From: Mansonella perstans
Lineage: Eukaryota; Nematoda; Chromadorea; Rhabditida; Onchocercidae
DNA length: 64,000 bases
Assembly: GCA_037074765.1 (NCBI GenBank)
Contig: JBAMDO010000010.1
Span: 248,001-312,000 of the forward strand
Reading direction: 5' to 3'
How positions within the stretch are numbered: the stretch's first letter is position 1; each line of letters starts with the position of its first letter. Of the stretch, positions 50,730 through 63,764 are shown in pieces. Position numbers and translations under genes: made by a program. The notes under the pieces were generated by a model that saw only the letters and a list, made by a program, of their open reading frames with translations, ran no database searches and was not told the origin of the DNA.

Positions 50730-50994
50730 CATTTTAATTCAAGATGCTCAATTGCTACTCTCTGTTTTTTATTGCACCGATATTACCATTCTGAAAATCT
50801 TTCGCTTGTATACATTGCCGAATAATCGCTTTCTAAAATAATTTTTTCTTAAAATCACTTTTGCTTCCTCCATTTATATCCTTGCTTCACTTTACTACTC
50901 TACACCAATAAAATAGTAGTAGTTTCAAGAACTCTAGAACAACGCATCTCTTTATTGAAACATTTAGTAATATATTACTTCTTGAAATCAACGT

Positions 50995-51185
50995 TCTTGA
51001 AATATAGTTCTTGAAATAGTTTTTGTATAGTTCTTGAAATAGTTCTTGTATAGTTCTTGAAATCAATGTGATCAGATAACTTGGGCAAAGTAAGTAGAGC
51101 GCATAGGTCATGAAAAAGAGCGCATAGGGTACGTTCACGAAAAAGAAAAGTAGAGCGCATAGGGTATGTTCATGAAAAAGAAAAA
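50995..51185. repeat. Two adjacent imperfect tandem repeats
   Basis: The first array (about 50995-51065) repeats AGTTCTTGAAATAGTTCTTG-like units four to five times. The second (about 51090-51185) repeats a unit containing GTAGAGCGCATAGGGTA followed by GTTCATGAAAAAGAAAA, about three partial copies. Frames through them on the minus strand are repeat translations. Confidence 0.7.
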
Positions 51186-52170
51186 GAAAACTGCACATGC
51201 TTTAGTTAGTATTTAAGTTTGAATTTTTAAAATATAAAATTTCCTTAGGATTTATTAAAATTTTACAAATAACGAGCGCTAAAATGCAATGATACAGTTA
51301 TAATTCATTTTTAAAATTCGATGAATTTATAACTTTGTTTAATAATTCAAACTGTTTGAATTAGTTATGAAAATTAATTTTTTCATATTAAAATCATTCA
51401 TGTGACAAAATTATTAAATAGAATGCACTGAAAGAGAAGAATTCCCTTTCCAAATGATTTTGAAAGTTCCTTCAGTAAACAAGCCTAATAATTAATCCTT
51501 AATTTTGTAAATTTTTTTGCCTCCTGCATTTTGCATACATCCTTATCATACAACTGTTCACATATAGAGTACAATCCCTTTATAATTCATCAATTTTGAA
51601 TTTATTACATTAGTGAAGAAGTGTTTTCAGACTCAATGAAAACGTTCTGGATGAACTTATTCAAGTTTTAGCAAATGACTGAGTGATTCTGAAAGTTTTG
51701 ATGTTCAGTTTAATATGAGTCATATGAATGAAAGAGCAGTACGATATATGAATTCCTCGGCAGTCAAGGACAGTTTAATTGTTAATTTGCAAATTTTCAA
51801 ATTTTTTTTAGTGATGATTGTAAATGGTACCAATCTTTAATAATCTCTCACACACAATTGACATCAAAAAATGGAGCATAACGTTGATATGATCAGCGAC
51901 AGAAATATTAATGATAATAATGGACAAGCAACGGTATTTTTCATAAGAATTAATAATGTGAATTAATAATGCATTTTTATTTTTCGATCTTTAAAAACAT
52001 CTATTCGAATCAAAATCTTTGACCTTTGCAACTTCTAAATGTGACAAATTATGTTTACCGTCACATTTCTTATTTTCTTACTTTTTTGTCAACATGCATA
52101 TATCTGAGCGGCTAATAAAACCATCATTCAGAATAAAAATAGCGAGAAAACAGTTGACAACAGTGCTAAC
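51186..52170. other. Upstream region of the tyrosine aminotransferase gene
   Basis: AT-rich. An ATG at 51871 opens a 21-codon frame (MEHNVDMISDRNINDNN...) ending at a GTATTT donor in phase 0, but no acceptor joins it in frame to the aminotransferase. An AAAACAG at 52147-52153 lies 17 bases before the chosen start and could be a spliced-leader trans-splice site. Confidence 0.4.
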
Positions 52171-53733
52171 ATGTGGGAGTTACCTGTATCGAAAATCGCT
52201 GGAAGCATTATAAATCCAATTCGACAAATTTGTGATTCGTCACTGTTCGTGTCATCAAATACGAAAAAATCATTGATTAAATTAAACCTTGGAGATCCGA
52301 CAATTTTTGGTGCACTACCTGTGCATTCAAATGCAATTCAGGCTATCAATGAAGCATTGATTAGTCGTAAATACGAAGGTTATGGACCTGCTATTGGTAA
52401 CTTACTATTACCAGTTATAATCAGTTACCTAAAGTACTTGATAATTTCGTTCTTTTAAGTGATGCTATAAGTTGAAATACAAAAACGAATTTTAAAATTT
52501 CACAAATGAATGTTGGCATTTCTTATTGAAAGCTACTTTATCGTTATTTAAATTGAATTTCAACACTTGTCAAAATTAATTTCTTTTTTCATTTTTAGGA
52601 ATTCTGGAAGCACGAGAAGCGATAGCCCGACATTTCACACATCCTCAAGCACCAATTACCGCAGATTCGGTTCTGTTAACAAGCGGTTGCTCACATGCCA
52701 TTGAAATGGCAATCGAAGCGTTAGCAAATCCAGGCGATAATATACTTGTACCTGCGCCAGGCTTTCCCTTATATTCAACTCTACTTCAATCTTCTAACGT
52801 TGAAGTGTGTTTATTTGCAAATTTCAAAATCAGCACGTGATATGAGTGCAGAAATTAATTAACACCAACATTTTAATCTAAGTTTGCTAAGCGTAATGAA
52901 TGAAGTAGAAAGCTAAGTCAACATTTAAAATGGTTACATTTTAGAGTCGTCATTACTATTTCGATGTATTGAATGGTTCTGAGCTAAATCTGATTCAACT
53001 GAAATCTTTAATTGATAGCAGAACTCGTGCCATAATCGTCAATAATCCTTCAAATCCAACCGGTATAGTTATGAAGAAAAATCAACTGGAATCCATACTA
53101 CAAATAGCCTATGAAAATCGAATTCCTGTAATTGCTGATGAAGTTTACGGCTCGATGACCTATAATGGAGCTAAATTTTATCCAATAGCAACCTTAAAAC
53201 CAAAGGTACCGATACTTACTTGTGATAGCATCGCCAAGCGATATCTTTTACCGGGATGGCGACTTGGTTGGATCATTATTCATGATCGATATGAGGCGCT
53301 GAAATCTGTTCGAAACGGTTTAATAGCAATAGCTCAGAAAATTATTGGTCCTTGTACGTTGATCCAAGGTGCATTGCCATGCATTTTGCAGTCAACCGAT
53401 GCTAGTTTTTTCCAGCAAGTGAACAATATCATTCATCGTAATGCAAAAATTGTATATGAAAGTCTAAGGGAAGTACCAGGCTTGCAACCACTTAACCCAA
53501 ATGGAGCAATGTACATGATAGTGGGAATCGATGAGCAGATATATGGAAAAGATGAAATTTTCGTTCGTGATTTAATCGTTGAAGAAAATGTTATCTGTCT
53601 TCCAGGCTGCATCTTTCACTGCGTTGGCTGGTTTCGTCTAATACTTACATGCAATGAGCGTGACATTCGTGATGCTTGCACTCGCATTGTGCAATTTTGT
53701 TTACGACGATATTCACAAATCTCCAATCACTGA
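52171..53733 (+). CDS. tatn-1: Tyrosine aminotransferase (PLP-dependent, class I)
   Basis: Three exons in phase, 52171-52396, 52599-52804 and 52945-53733 (TGA), give 406 aa. It converts L-tyrosine and 2-oxoglutarate to 4-hydroxyphenylpyruvate and glutamate, the first step of tyrosine breakdown. Seen: SKIAGSIINPIR and LNLGDPTIFGALP near the start, YEGYGPAIGILEAREAIA, LLTSGCSHAIEMAI (PLP phosphate region), VNNPSNPTG, ADEVYG with the PLP-contacting Asp and Tyr, SIAKRYLLPGWRLGW with the Schiff-base Lys, and FRLILT with the carboxylate-binding Arg. All match TAT rather than aspartate or alanine aminotransferase. The protein starts about 45 residues later than vertebrate TAT; the missing leader is the poorly conserved part, so either the start is right or a small 5' exon was missed. 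Introns are 202 and 140 bp. Confidence 0.93.
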
Positions 53734-56700
53734 ATTATTTTACTTGATACTCTCTCATTACAATAATTCTCATTCATGATCTCTACTCTTAATTCATAAT
53801 ATTGTTGCTGTTGTTTTAACTTTAATTAAAATCAATTTATATTTACAAGAATTATTGTATTTGTTTAGAAGAAGCATGCAACGAACTGTCAGTATTCGCA
53901 AGTGTTGAAAAATGTTGAAAAGTGTTTTTGAGTCGATTTTATTTGTTTAGTGATCTTTCTCACTTATCTCGCTTTTCATTGGGTGTATTGCAGTAATTTG
54001 AATATTTTCTCACATACAAGGTATGCTACAGGTAAGTTTTGACATTGCATACACAGTCGAGAATGAATTATTCACTTTGGTCCTGATTAACTGATTACCT
54101 GATGACTTTTTGATGATTATTCTAGCAAGTAAATGATAGTAATGTAGTTTGGATGGTAGATAATTGGAAATTGGCATTTTTTCACTTACTATTTTTTTGA
54201 ATTTCTTTTCTATTTGCACTTTCTCTTTTATTTTCATTCTTCAAATAATATGAAGTAATTTACGATGAATTATTGCGTTATTCACAAGAGGATAGTATGA
54301 ATAAAATCCTGATATCTTTGAGGTTCATGTACTCTGCTTTTTCCATAAATTTATGCTTTGATTATACTTACTGTTGATATACTCGCCGGATAATCTGGAT
54401 GAAACAGTCACTTAAAGAATTAATCTTAAATGTTGTTGAAAAAAAAAAGTTGCGCACGCAAACTGAAACATTTCAAAACTAATAATAAAATTTCTTCATG
54501 TAACTCAAATAATCATTAATTTTTGAGCATTGAACACTAAATGTTCGTAGAAAATTCTTCAAATAACCTTACCACAGCTTGATAATTTTTTTAAAAATTC
54601 TTATCATTAAAATCATAAAATGATCAAGTTTTTTTTCAGAATAAATTATTTCGAGTTAATTTTAAAATAAAATTAATTGACATCCATCATTAATGTAAGT
54701 TTTAAAAAAATGAGAGGATTAAATCATTTATGCAATTTGAACAAAATATGCTGTATACGTTGTTCTACCACTACCAACCGCATGCAATACGTAATTCATG
54801 AAGGACTGATTGTCTGTGGAAATTTTATATGCGCGGAATAGCCAAAATTATCGCCGATTTTACTTTGTATTTCCCGAGTTTTACTTTTCAGCAGACTAAT
54901 TCATCCCTAAATAGATAAACTTACTTCAAACATATTTGTGGCATTTCACATTTTTTATTTGTGATCGATCGATATCATTAAGTTAGTTTTTATAGGAATT
55001 TGTGTCCATTATTATCCGTGCTCAATTACTTGCCACTAAATGCAAAAGTGGCTGTTTGAAATGTGATTGAAATAATGCAAATATCGGAAGTAATCATTCT
55101 TACATTTGAGAAGTGCGTGAATTTAATTATTAATCATTCGTGCATTTAAGAAGTGCAAGAATTTAATTAATTAATTTGAAATCTTCTTGTAAATAAAAAA
55201 TGCTTTCCATATGTTACTTTAAAAAAGCTTGAAACCAAAACAGATAATTAAGTGCAATCGAACTGCATCGTTTCCGCTGATATTTTAAATATTCTTATGA
55301 TGAGAAACATTTCCGAAACAGGTTTTTCGATTGTATACATGCTATAAAAAAAAAAAAAAATTCTTTCAATCCAAAGTGTTCACAGCAATGGGGTAGTTCT
55401 TTTTTTTTTGAAGCTTGTAAAGATGCACCTTGTCAAACATCACTTCTAATTCATTCGTCATGAATTAGAAAGAACGACAATCATCGTTTTTCATGTATCT
55501 GAAATAGTTGTTACGCAGCAATTAATTTTTTTTTCTAAACCGGAAAAAAAGTTTCTATGCCGGAACGAAACTTTTTCGGCTCTCTCTGTTTTTTCTTCAT
55601 TTTCTCTCTCTCACTCTCTTTTTTCTACTTGGCAATATTGATGGTTTAATTTAAAACAAAAGAAATTATGCGGAGGTTTTTGAATCACTTTGAGTGAATT
55701 ACTTTACTAAAATAAACCATTTGTCCGAGAAAGTTTTGTTTTGTTCCATTTGAATTAGATACGAAATAAATTTGGTTTTTACTGAAGACGACTGCTTACT
55801 TTCTATCTCTGGACGAATGACTATGTATGTTTGTCCGTCATGAATGAAATGACCATTGTGTTTGCCACCGGTCACTTTTTAATTATTTGTGTAAAATGCA
55901 TACATTTATTTTTTGTATATGCCCCAATGCAGAATTGAAATTAGAAGCACGACAAATAAACAATTAACTCTCTTATCGCGATACACCGATGTTTTGAATA
56001 TACATGGATACGTTTGTTTATTGCTGTTGTCATGGAGAACTTTTGTTTATCTTCAAACTGCATGTTCATATCAGTATACTGTGACAATGATGATGATGAT
56101 GATGATGATAATGATAGGAGAAAATTGATAGTGGTAGATTTCAGACGAGAAAAATTGTTTATCACTGGTAATGTTTATGGACTTCAGTATAAATAGCACA
56201 CTTGATTGCCATGTCCTTCTACGTCTTTTGTCATTTATTTTACTTAATGACCTTCAGTTATTATAATAGATAATATGCAAGGAATTTTTTTCTCACTCTT
56301 TTATACGTTCAACTTTGCTGAATGACCTATTGATAACGGAAGTTGATTACTATAAGTTTAGAAGGTGAAAATTTCGCTTGAATTTTATTCTAAAAATTTG
56401 ACAATTAATGAAGCTAATTTTGAGAAGTTCAAGAGTATTGAGATTTCTTTTTATCATTTTACTGTTACAGTTTAAGATTAAATTGTTAAGCCGATACGTA
56501 TGTTTTGCTCTGAATATTGTTACTTGAAAGACTTATTTGAAATAACTCATCATAGTGTGTCCAGTTTTAAAAAATCTTAATGATAGGTGACAAAAGGGCA
56601 AAGATTGATAACATTGAATGATAAGTAAATGTGTTAGTAAATGCGATGTGATAAGTAAATGTGTACGATGATGAATTGGTTTACGACCATTTTATGTTTC

Positions 56701-58800
56701 ATTTCGTTGATTCACTTACGGAGAGCATCATTTTAACAGTGATAAAGTTGACCTTTTTCTATTATTTTGCTCCTTAACATCATAATGTATTTTTATATTA
56801 TGCTGGTAATCTACTACCTTGGGTGATTGGGTAGTTTTTAAATTACTTTTTAAAAATCAATTTAAAGTCAAAAAAAGTAATTGTGCCAGTAAATTGGATT
56901 ACAAATTACGTCCAGATCTTTTTTTAATTATCATTTATTTGCAACGTTCTTCATTCTTAATTGTGCTAAAGTTTTTTTCGAAAATTTTGTTATTATTCTT
57001 TTATATTACTAGTAGAATTGCTTGGTCAGCATGAATTTTTGAAATGTGAATGACAAGCAAAGATAATCCTGAGGTTAAATTTTGCAGAAAAAGTGTTAAT
57101 AATTTGTTGTTGAAAGCGAAGCATTTCATTGGCAGCATCATAAAGTGAAAATTGACTAGAGTTATTCTTTAGCTGAAGCGTTTGTTAATTTTCATGTTGA
57201 ATTTATGAAATGGCTTGAGGGTAATAAAATACTTCGAAGCTTTTTCATAGATCCCAATGGAGAACCTTATTTTTCCAATGTATTATCATTTTTCGTAGTA
57301 GTCTTACTCATCCCGATTTGCTTGCTTTTCTCTTAAGCATTCATAACAAAATCTGATCCACCTTATTTCAATGTTCTAAAATGGTATCAATGAATATTTG
57401 ACCTGTCAACTCTGTTATCACCAGCTCTAATGCATTTTATATATCCAATGTAATTCTATGTTAACCGTCCAAATAATCGAAAGTTAATTTTGTTATATTT
57501 GGTCATTTCAATTATTACAATCAGACTGATCTAATTAACCAATAATTTTTTATGTTGTTGAATGGAATCGAAACAGTTATTTTGAAATAAGAGAAGTTTA
57601 TTTTGCACAATTTGCTATTAAATACTTCAAGAAGGAAAAAAAAAGTGGTGTTGCACAAGACTGCTTATTAACTAATCAATTAATCAAGGCAGTCTTTGAT
57701 GCAATGTTTGGGTATGCATCAAATTTTGAACAGATTATAAAAATGAATCAAAATTTGCAAGTCATACGAGTAACTCAACTTAAATATCACGAAATTGGAT
57801 AACTCAACTTAAATTTCACGAAATTGAGAACCTACATAGCATTCATATTTACTTGAAGCCAAGAATTTGACTTTCCGTTTCTTCATTTCTCTGAAGACAC
57901 TTTTTTCTGAAGACACAAAACGGAACACTCCTATACTTCAATGCATTACCAAATAGATCTTATATACTCTTTTTACACTGCTTGGTATCGTTAATTGTTT
58001 GCGATAAATTGTATGCATACAACCGATAAAGGATAAACATTATATCTTCTCACATTTGACAGTAATTTATCATCAGTTTGGACTATCGAATAACTCTGTT
58101 GATGGCTCTGTTGATCGATAATATTAGTAGCATCACTTTAATCACATCTCGCAAAATATTGAAATGAATAGATGAATTAGGATATTATTTTCTTAGAAAA
58201 GGAATATCTCACTCCTAATGTTATTATGGAAAGTGAGAGGATGTGAAGGCTTACTTATTAAAGAAATTCAAAGTAGATACAATATATTATGTATGTTATT
58301 TGTAAGTTGTTGAATTTGCCATTAATTGACAAATCTTTATTTATGATATTAAGTGTAATTTACATTGTAGTAAGGCAACATAGCATATTTTCGTTGTGCA
58401 ATTTTCAATATCAAATATCGAGATGACCAGACAAAATCATTAAGTTCAATGCTACTTTTAATTGATAATCAATAATGGATTGATTACGTTACTTAGATCA
58501 AAATTCATAAATTGTCTTCTCTCTAACTTATTGAAAGGATAAAAACCGTTGTGAATATTTGAAATAACCTAATCTTGACCCTTTAACATAAATTTCTCCA
58601 GTATTATCATTTTTAAATTTTGGCATTATCATGTTACGAACATTCTACTGCAAATTAATAGTATTAGTTCAGAAAAATGAAAATTCTCAGAATGGTTTCA
58701 CCGATCTTCTGCCTTCCTGCTTCATTCCATTCATTTGCTCTCTGATTACTGTGATTGTTAATGATTGGTTAGTACATGTGCAACAAAAAAAATGTACAAT
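53734..58800. other. Gene-poor region after the aminotransferase
   Basis: No gene recognised on either strand. Contents: a perfect 11-bp inverted repeat with a 5-base loop at 55444-55470, a (GAT)n run at 56088-56116, a direct repeat of about 40 bp around 55105-55165 (AAGTGCRWGAATTTAATTA), and a two-copy repeat of about 30 bp at 57772-57829 (AACTCAACTTAAATWTCACG). A distant AATAAA at 54300 is a possible 3' end signal of the aminotransferase. Confidence 0.45.
55444..55470. repeat. Perfect hairpin, 11-bp stem
   Basis: TTCTAATTCAT, loop TCGTC, then ATGAATTAGAA. The stem is perfect. It has no T-run after it and no adjacent gene, so no function is assigned. Confidence 0.85.
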
Positions 58801-60334
58801 GGCAAAAAGTAAAGTACAATGTAGCAAAAATTCTCCTTTTTTTTTTTTTTAAATGATCTTGTTGAGACAAACTAGGACAAATGGTCTGAAAGATTTAGGA
58901 ATTCTTGCAAAAATTATTTTAGTTTACAAAAATCAAAAATCAATAAGCCAATCAACCGGTCAGTTATTTCAGCTAATCAGCTAATCCAACAATCATATTG
59001 AACTTCAATTAGCCAGTTAATAGCCTTAATAGCAGCAGGTTAATGAATTGGTTAGCTTAATCATAAAAGATCAAGCAATGAAATAAAAAACAAAAAATTA
59101 CAGAAGGAAAAAAAAAAAAAAAATCAAAAAATTATCAGAAAACAGGAATGAAAAATTTGATTTGCTATAGTAAAGAGGAAATAACTGATATTGGCTAACA
59201 AGCATTTCACGTGCATCTCGATTGAAAAACCTGTTTAATTGCAATTTTTTCCAGACTCTTTTCGTTACCACCCTTTTCCAATATAACAATGTATACATGG
59301 AGCAACAGTATATACATAAACAACCATCGATGACAGAAACACACCTGCAAGAGCCTTAATTTGCCAATTTATCCATTGTTTTCTTACTCATTGCAATTAG
59401 TATAATTTAAGATCATTAGTATTTTGTTGTGATATAAGAAATTTTGTTGTTAGCCAATGATTATCTTATCACTTTGCATTATCATAATATGCACTGTTAT
59501 AATCGTACTATATAGCAAGTAATAGGTAACAGTTTATATTAGTTAGAAATTGAACATGTCGTAAACATTTTTCTGGTTTTCACTTCTGCATAATGTTCAG
59601 TAATAATTTAAGAATTTTTTAGGATTTCATTTAAATGATACCAGTTTGAAATAGTACATTTGTTTTTTAAGGCTTTCAGATAAGTTTTAATAAATTCCTG
59701 CTTTTTTTTTTTTTTTTTTTTCATGTTTTTCTTAGCTAATAGCTTATTCTGAAGTTTGAGATAACAATGAATAATTGAGAATGGGAATTTTATGCTCATA
59801 CATCCATTCAAACTATCAATGAAATATTTGTATCCGTTTGCTTGTCTTACTTCTCACTTTCATTTATCACTGTTGTAAGGAGAATTGATTAGAAAGAAAA
59901 CACTGATAAAAGAAGTAGGTTAAATCCTGGATGCTCATATCAATGATGTTTAATGATATTTTTCTTTTTTTTTTTATAATATAAAATAAATTGCAATTTT
60001 TTAAGCAAAAAAAAAAAAAAAAAAAATTGATTTATCAGTGGTAAAAAGTGAGGAAATGATGATTATATATATATATAGGAATAAGCCAAATTAACAGATA
60101 GTCTGGAATTTATTGTACTGTTGTGATACTACAATGCCTTAAGGCTTACATAATTTTATCTTGTTTATATAAAATATGCTAAAAAGATAGCTTTTGATGA
60201 AAAATGTACGAATGATTATTATGTATTGATGCCAAAGTGCTGCTTGCTATTAGCTTTCTCGTTTAAAACTCATCAAATTGTATGTTACATATGCATATGT
60301 AATATCTGTGTATGTGTTGTATGTATGAATATTT

Positions 60335-60368
<34 letters not shown>

Positions 60369-60894
60369 CGAGCAAAATTTCTAAAATATTGTCACTAAGT
60401 AGAGACATAAGACATTCATCAAACATTGCCACTACTCAAAGTCAACAATGATCGTTCACAGTTTTTGTGAATGAATTGCCTGTGAAATAAATTGCAATCT
60501 TTGATGCCTTATTTCGGAACCACTATCACACAACCACGTTTTTTTCTTTTTTTTTTTTTTTTTTTTTTGCTATTCACTTATTTTGCAGGTGTTCATCAGT
60601 TTCATTTTCATTATTATCTATGAAAATTACCAAATGTATGTGATTCTTTTTAAATAATAATTTAAAATGTCCTTGTATTTTTTAAAATTTTTGACTTTTA
60701 AAAATGGGTCGGATCAAATCGATTAACCATCAAATGTCAATTACATGATTGACTTGCTTGACCGCAATTTTCTAGTATTTCTAAAATATTGGCTATATAT
60801 GTTATTGTCAAGTGTTATTTCTTGATAGATTGATACTTTTTGATATAGCATAATATATATCTTTTTAATTCATTCCAAATTTTTATATGATTTC

Positions 60895-60925
<31 letters not shown>

Positions 60926-62300
60926 GTACATGTAAATTTATAGGAGAAAAAAAAAATATTTAAAAATGATACATTAGATAGATGATGGTGAATAAATTAT
61001 TCAATGAATTATCATATTATATCTCCTATACCTATCAGATATATGCAAGAAGGAAATCGGTGATTGTACATATTACAAATGGCATATATTTTTCATAAGG
61101 CTAACGATCATTAATTCATCACTCTCCTAAAGAAGCCTAAAATAGGCTTATAAGCTAGCTTGTAAAATTAAACCTGAGATTCTAAGCTTTCCTAAATTAT
61201 AAAAACCAGTATATAAATAACACGCAAATGATAGAGAAACCGGGATTGCACAAAATTTCCTTATAATATTTCAAAAGCCATCCTGAATACTACCAAAATT
61301 TATGCAGTATCATTTGCAATCTTTTTAGATAAAGTGCAAAAAAATATGGGTCAATTTATTTGATATAAATATATATTTAGTTCTGCTTCTATCCTATATT
61401 AAGTATTTATCATATGTAAAGCCTGATAAGTGTAAACATACTATAATCTATCTAATAGAATGTCCCCATTTTGCAAATTGTTTTGTTTTTATCTCATCAT
61501 CAAAATCTCGTATCCTCATAATGGGAATAACACAACTGTCTGTCTCTGTTAAGAATAACACATTATATAGCTTGATTTGTGTGAAGGGGAAGTAAACATT
61601 TCCTGCTTAATTGCTATTACTTGAAATAACAAATTTAAACGAACTTTAATTGCATTTTAAAGCCTCATTCCATTACCTTTATCTTCCTCTGATTAATCCT
61701 CAATCAAAACTGATAACTTTTATGCATTTAAATGTGAAATTTTCCCTTCTTCTCTCTCTCTCTCTCTCTCTTTCTCTCATTTATAACTTTTGAAGTTTCT
61801 TTTTGCAAAACTGTTAATGGATTAAGCAATTCTTTGCATTCACAAAAAAATGTGCATAGTTTTTTTTTGCAAATTGTTCCTCATTGTTAATAATCTATTT
61901 TTTTTTTTTTCTTTTCATTTTTTTTTTTTTTTTTTTTTTTTTATTTCCTAATCTGTAAACAATAATAAAATTAGCTTTTATAACAATGTTATTGTAGCTA
62001 ATTTTTTTTTTTTTTCCCCGTTATTTGCACTAAAAGGTTAAATTTACTTTTAGTTTAATAATAATACAAATTATATTATTGAAAAAAAAAAAATAATAAA
62101 ACTTTCAAGTTACAATGTTTTCATATGGCTTTAAATGATGGAAAAAAAAAAAAAAAAAAAAAAAGTGACATGCGTATAAGAAGATGCTTTGACACATGCA
62201 CATCATTTAGTCATTTTTATTAGCTTGAATCAGTTTGAACCACATTATTTCTTCTTTTTTCAACTTTTCAACCATCAAACATCCTTTAGAAACTTGAACA
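58801..62300. other. Homopolymer-rich AT region
   Basis: Long pure A or T tracts cluster here: near 58838-58850, 59108-59122, 59701-59720, 60007-60026, 60336-60368 (over 30 T), 60548-60568, 60896-60920, 61918-61942, 62003-62016 and 62142-62164. A (CT)n run lies at about 61750-61772. No coding sequence was recognised. Confidence 0.7.
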
Positions 62301-62311
62301 ACTGCGATAGA

Positions 62312-62382
62312 AATGACAATACACACACATACACACACACACACACACACATACATACACATACACACACACACACACACAC
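62312..62382. repeat. (CA)n microsatellite
   Basis: CA dinucleotides with a few CATA interruptions. The histidine/threonine-rich frames through it are repeat translations. Confidence 0.9.
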
Positions 62383-62750
62383 GCATTTTCACATTTAAAA
62401 GTAGACCTATGAAAGTTTTGTTAAAAGAATATTTCTACTGGAAGAGGTACTTCCAACACTCTTTCTCTTACCTACTAATAGCTGAGATCAACTGCACTCA
62501 TCTCACATCTTAATTTTCCTTTTTTTTTTTTTTTTTTCAAAATTTTTTTAACCAGTTTTTTTACAAATTTTCTAATAAAAATATACAATAAAATGAACAT
62601 ACTATTACCTATGAATAATAGTTTTTTACCTAAGCTTATTTTAAACCAATTGACACCTGTTTCTTTAATTTAAGCTAAAAAGCTAAAGTGTGTACTTTTC
62701 CGTCCTCTTTTTTTTTTTTTGATTAATGTCATTTTACCATTCTTCTACTC

Positions 62751-62830
62751 ATACACACACATACACACACATACACACACACACACACACACATTTATTC
62801 ATTGAACTATCTATTACCCTTTGGGTAGAT

Positions 62831-62871
<41 letters not shown>
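62751..62871. repeat. Facing (CA)n and (GT)n microsatellites
   Basis: A (CA)n tract with CATA interruptions (62751-62792) is followed 40 bases later by a (GT)n tract ending in TATGTGTAT (62833-62871). The two are inverted complements, interruption included, so together they form an imperfect hairpin with arms of about 35 bases. Confidence 0.85.
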
Positions 62872-62872
<1 letters not shown>

Positions 62873-63044
62873 CTATATGCCGGTAGCACAACGGCTTACA
62901 TCATTTTCAACATTCTGGTGCTCTTCAGAATGAATTGAGCACATCATATATATCTTCTCTCTCACTATTACTGCAACCTTTTTCAATCCCTTTCTTTTTC
63001 TCTCTCTTCCATCTTTCATTATTATGAACGTAGTAATTTTACTA

Positions 63045-63240
63045 CAATTACTACTACTACTACTACTATTATTATTGTTATTATTATTATTAAAACTTTT
63101 ATTATTAAACAATAATCACTTCTATTTATCATATCATTTTATCAATTAATCCTAATATAATCCTTAAAATTAAACAATAATCAGTGAAACTTTTTCAAAC
63201 TTTTTAACTACAAATAGCAATCATATATATATATATATAT
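63045..63240. repeat. (ACT)n/(ATT)n and (AT)n simple repeats
   Basis: ACT triplets grading into ATT triplets at about 63048-63093, and a pure AT run at 63224-63240. Confidence 0.8.
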
Positions 63241-63324
63241 TTATGGGATGATTAGTGAAAATTTGTGATTGGAACCAGCAATGGTTGTTACCCAACAACC
63301 TATACCACAAACATCAATTCGTGC

Positions 63325-63425
63325 ACAGACATACATACCACAAACATATACAAATACACACATGCATACACATACACATACATACACATACATGTACAGA
63401 TAGACAGATTGACAGACACATACAT
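63325..63425. repeat. (CATACA)n-type microsatellite
   Basis: Interrupted CATACA/CACATA units followed by a GACAGA stretch. Confidence 0.8.
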
Positions 63426-63429
63426 AGGG

Positions 63430-63585
63430 TCATCGTCCGGTTGAAAAGGCGTGTAGACCTGAGCAGCACTTACAATGCTCTCTGAGCCAGTCAGTCAGTG
63501 TGAATCAGCAACCGCCGTCACTACCCCTGAAGGGTTCGACCATGCCTACATATAAGAACTACCCGCTTTAATAAATCCTTCTTCA
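63430..63585 (+). promoter_or_regulatory. GC-richer segment with TATA and AATAAA boxes in tandem
   Basis: This is one of the few near-50% GC stretches outside exons. It carries a TATAAG box (63551-63556) and an AATAAA (63570-63575) only 13 bases apart, an arrangement seen in long terminal repeats. A 26-codon frame starts at ATG 63474. It could be a solo LTR fragment or the promoter or 5' exon of a gene to the right. No matching second copy is present in the window. Confidence 0.25.
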
Positions 63586-63682
63586 ATATAGGTGTGAAGA
63601 ATTGAGATATTGCGAGCAGTCAGTCTACTAACAGGTGCAATTGCAGTTAGGGTTGTAGTTGCAATTGCAATTTATATAGGTG

Positions 63683-63764
63683 TGGTAATGGTAGTAGTGG
63701 TAGTAGTGGTGGTGGTTGTGGTGGTTGTAGTGGTTGTGGTGGTTGTGGTGGTTGTGGTGATACA
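63683..63764. repeat. (GTGGTT)n / GGT-rich repeat
   Basis: Strongly strand-asymmetric G/T repeat (GTAGTGGTGGTTGTGGTT...). The poly-Val frame through it is a repeat translation. Clustered GG doublets could allow G-quadruplex-like folding only weakly, as runs of three G are absent. Confidence 0.85.

Noticed and set aside
50887..51198. Minus-strand frames rich in Phe, Leu and Cys
   Set aside because: They read through the two imperfect tandem repeats at 50995-51185 and show repeated peptides only.
51871..51933. ATG exon MEHNVDMISDRNINDN upstream of the aminotransferase
   Set aside because: Its GT donor leaves phase 0, which does not join in frame to the aminotransferase exon through any nearby acceptor.
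62189..62938. His/Thr- and Val/Cys-rich frames
   Set aside because: Translations of CA and GT microsatellites.
63525..63550. GGGTTCGACC resembling a tRNA T-arm
   Set aside because: The flanking bases do not form a T-stem or acceptor stem and no A box lies at the right distance.
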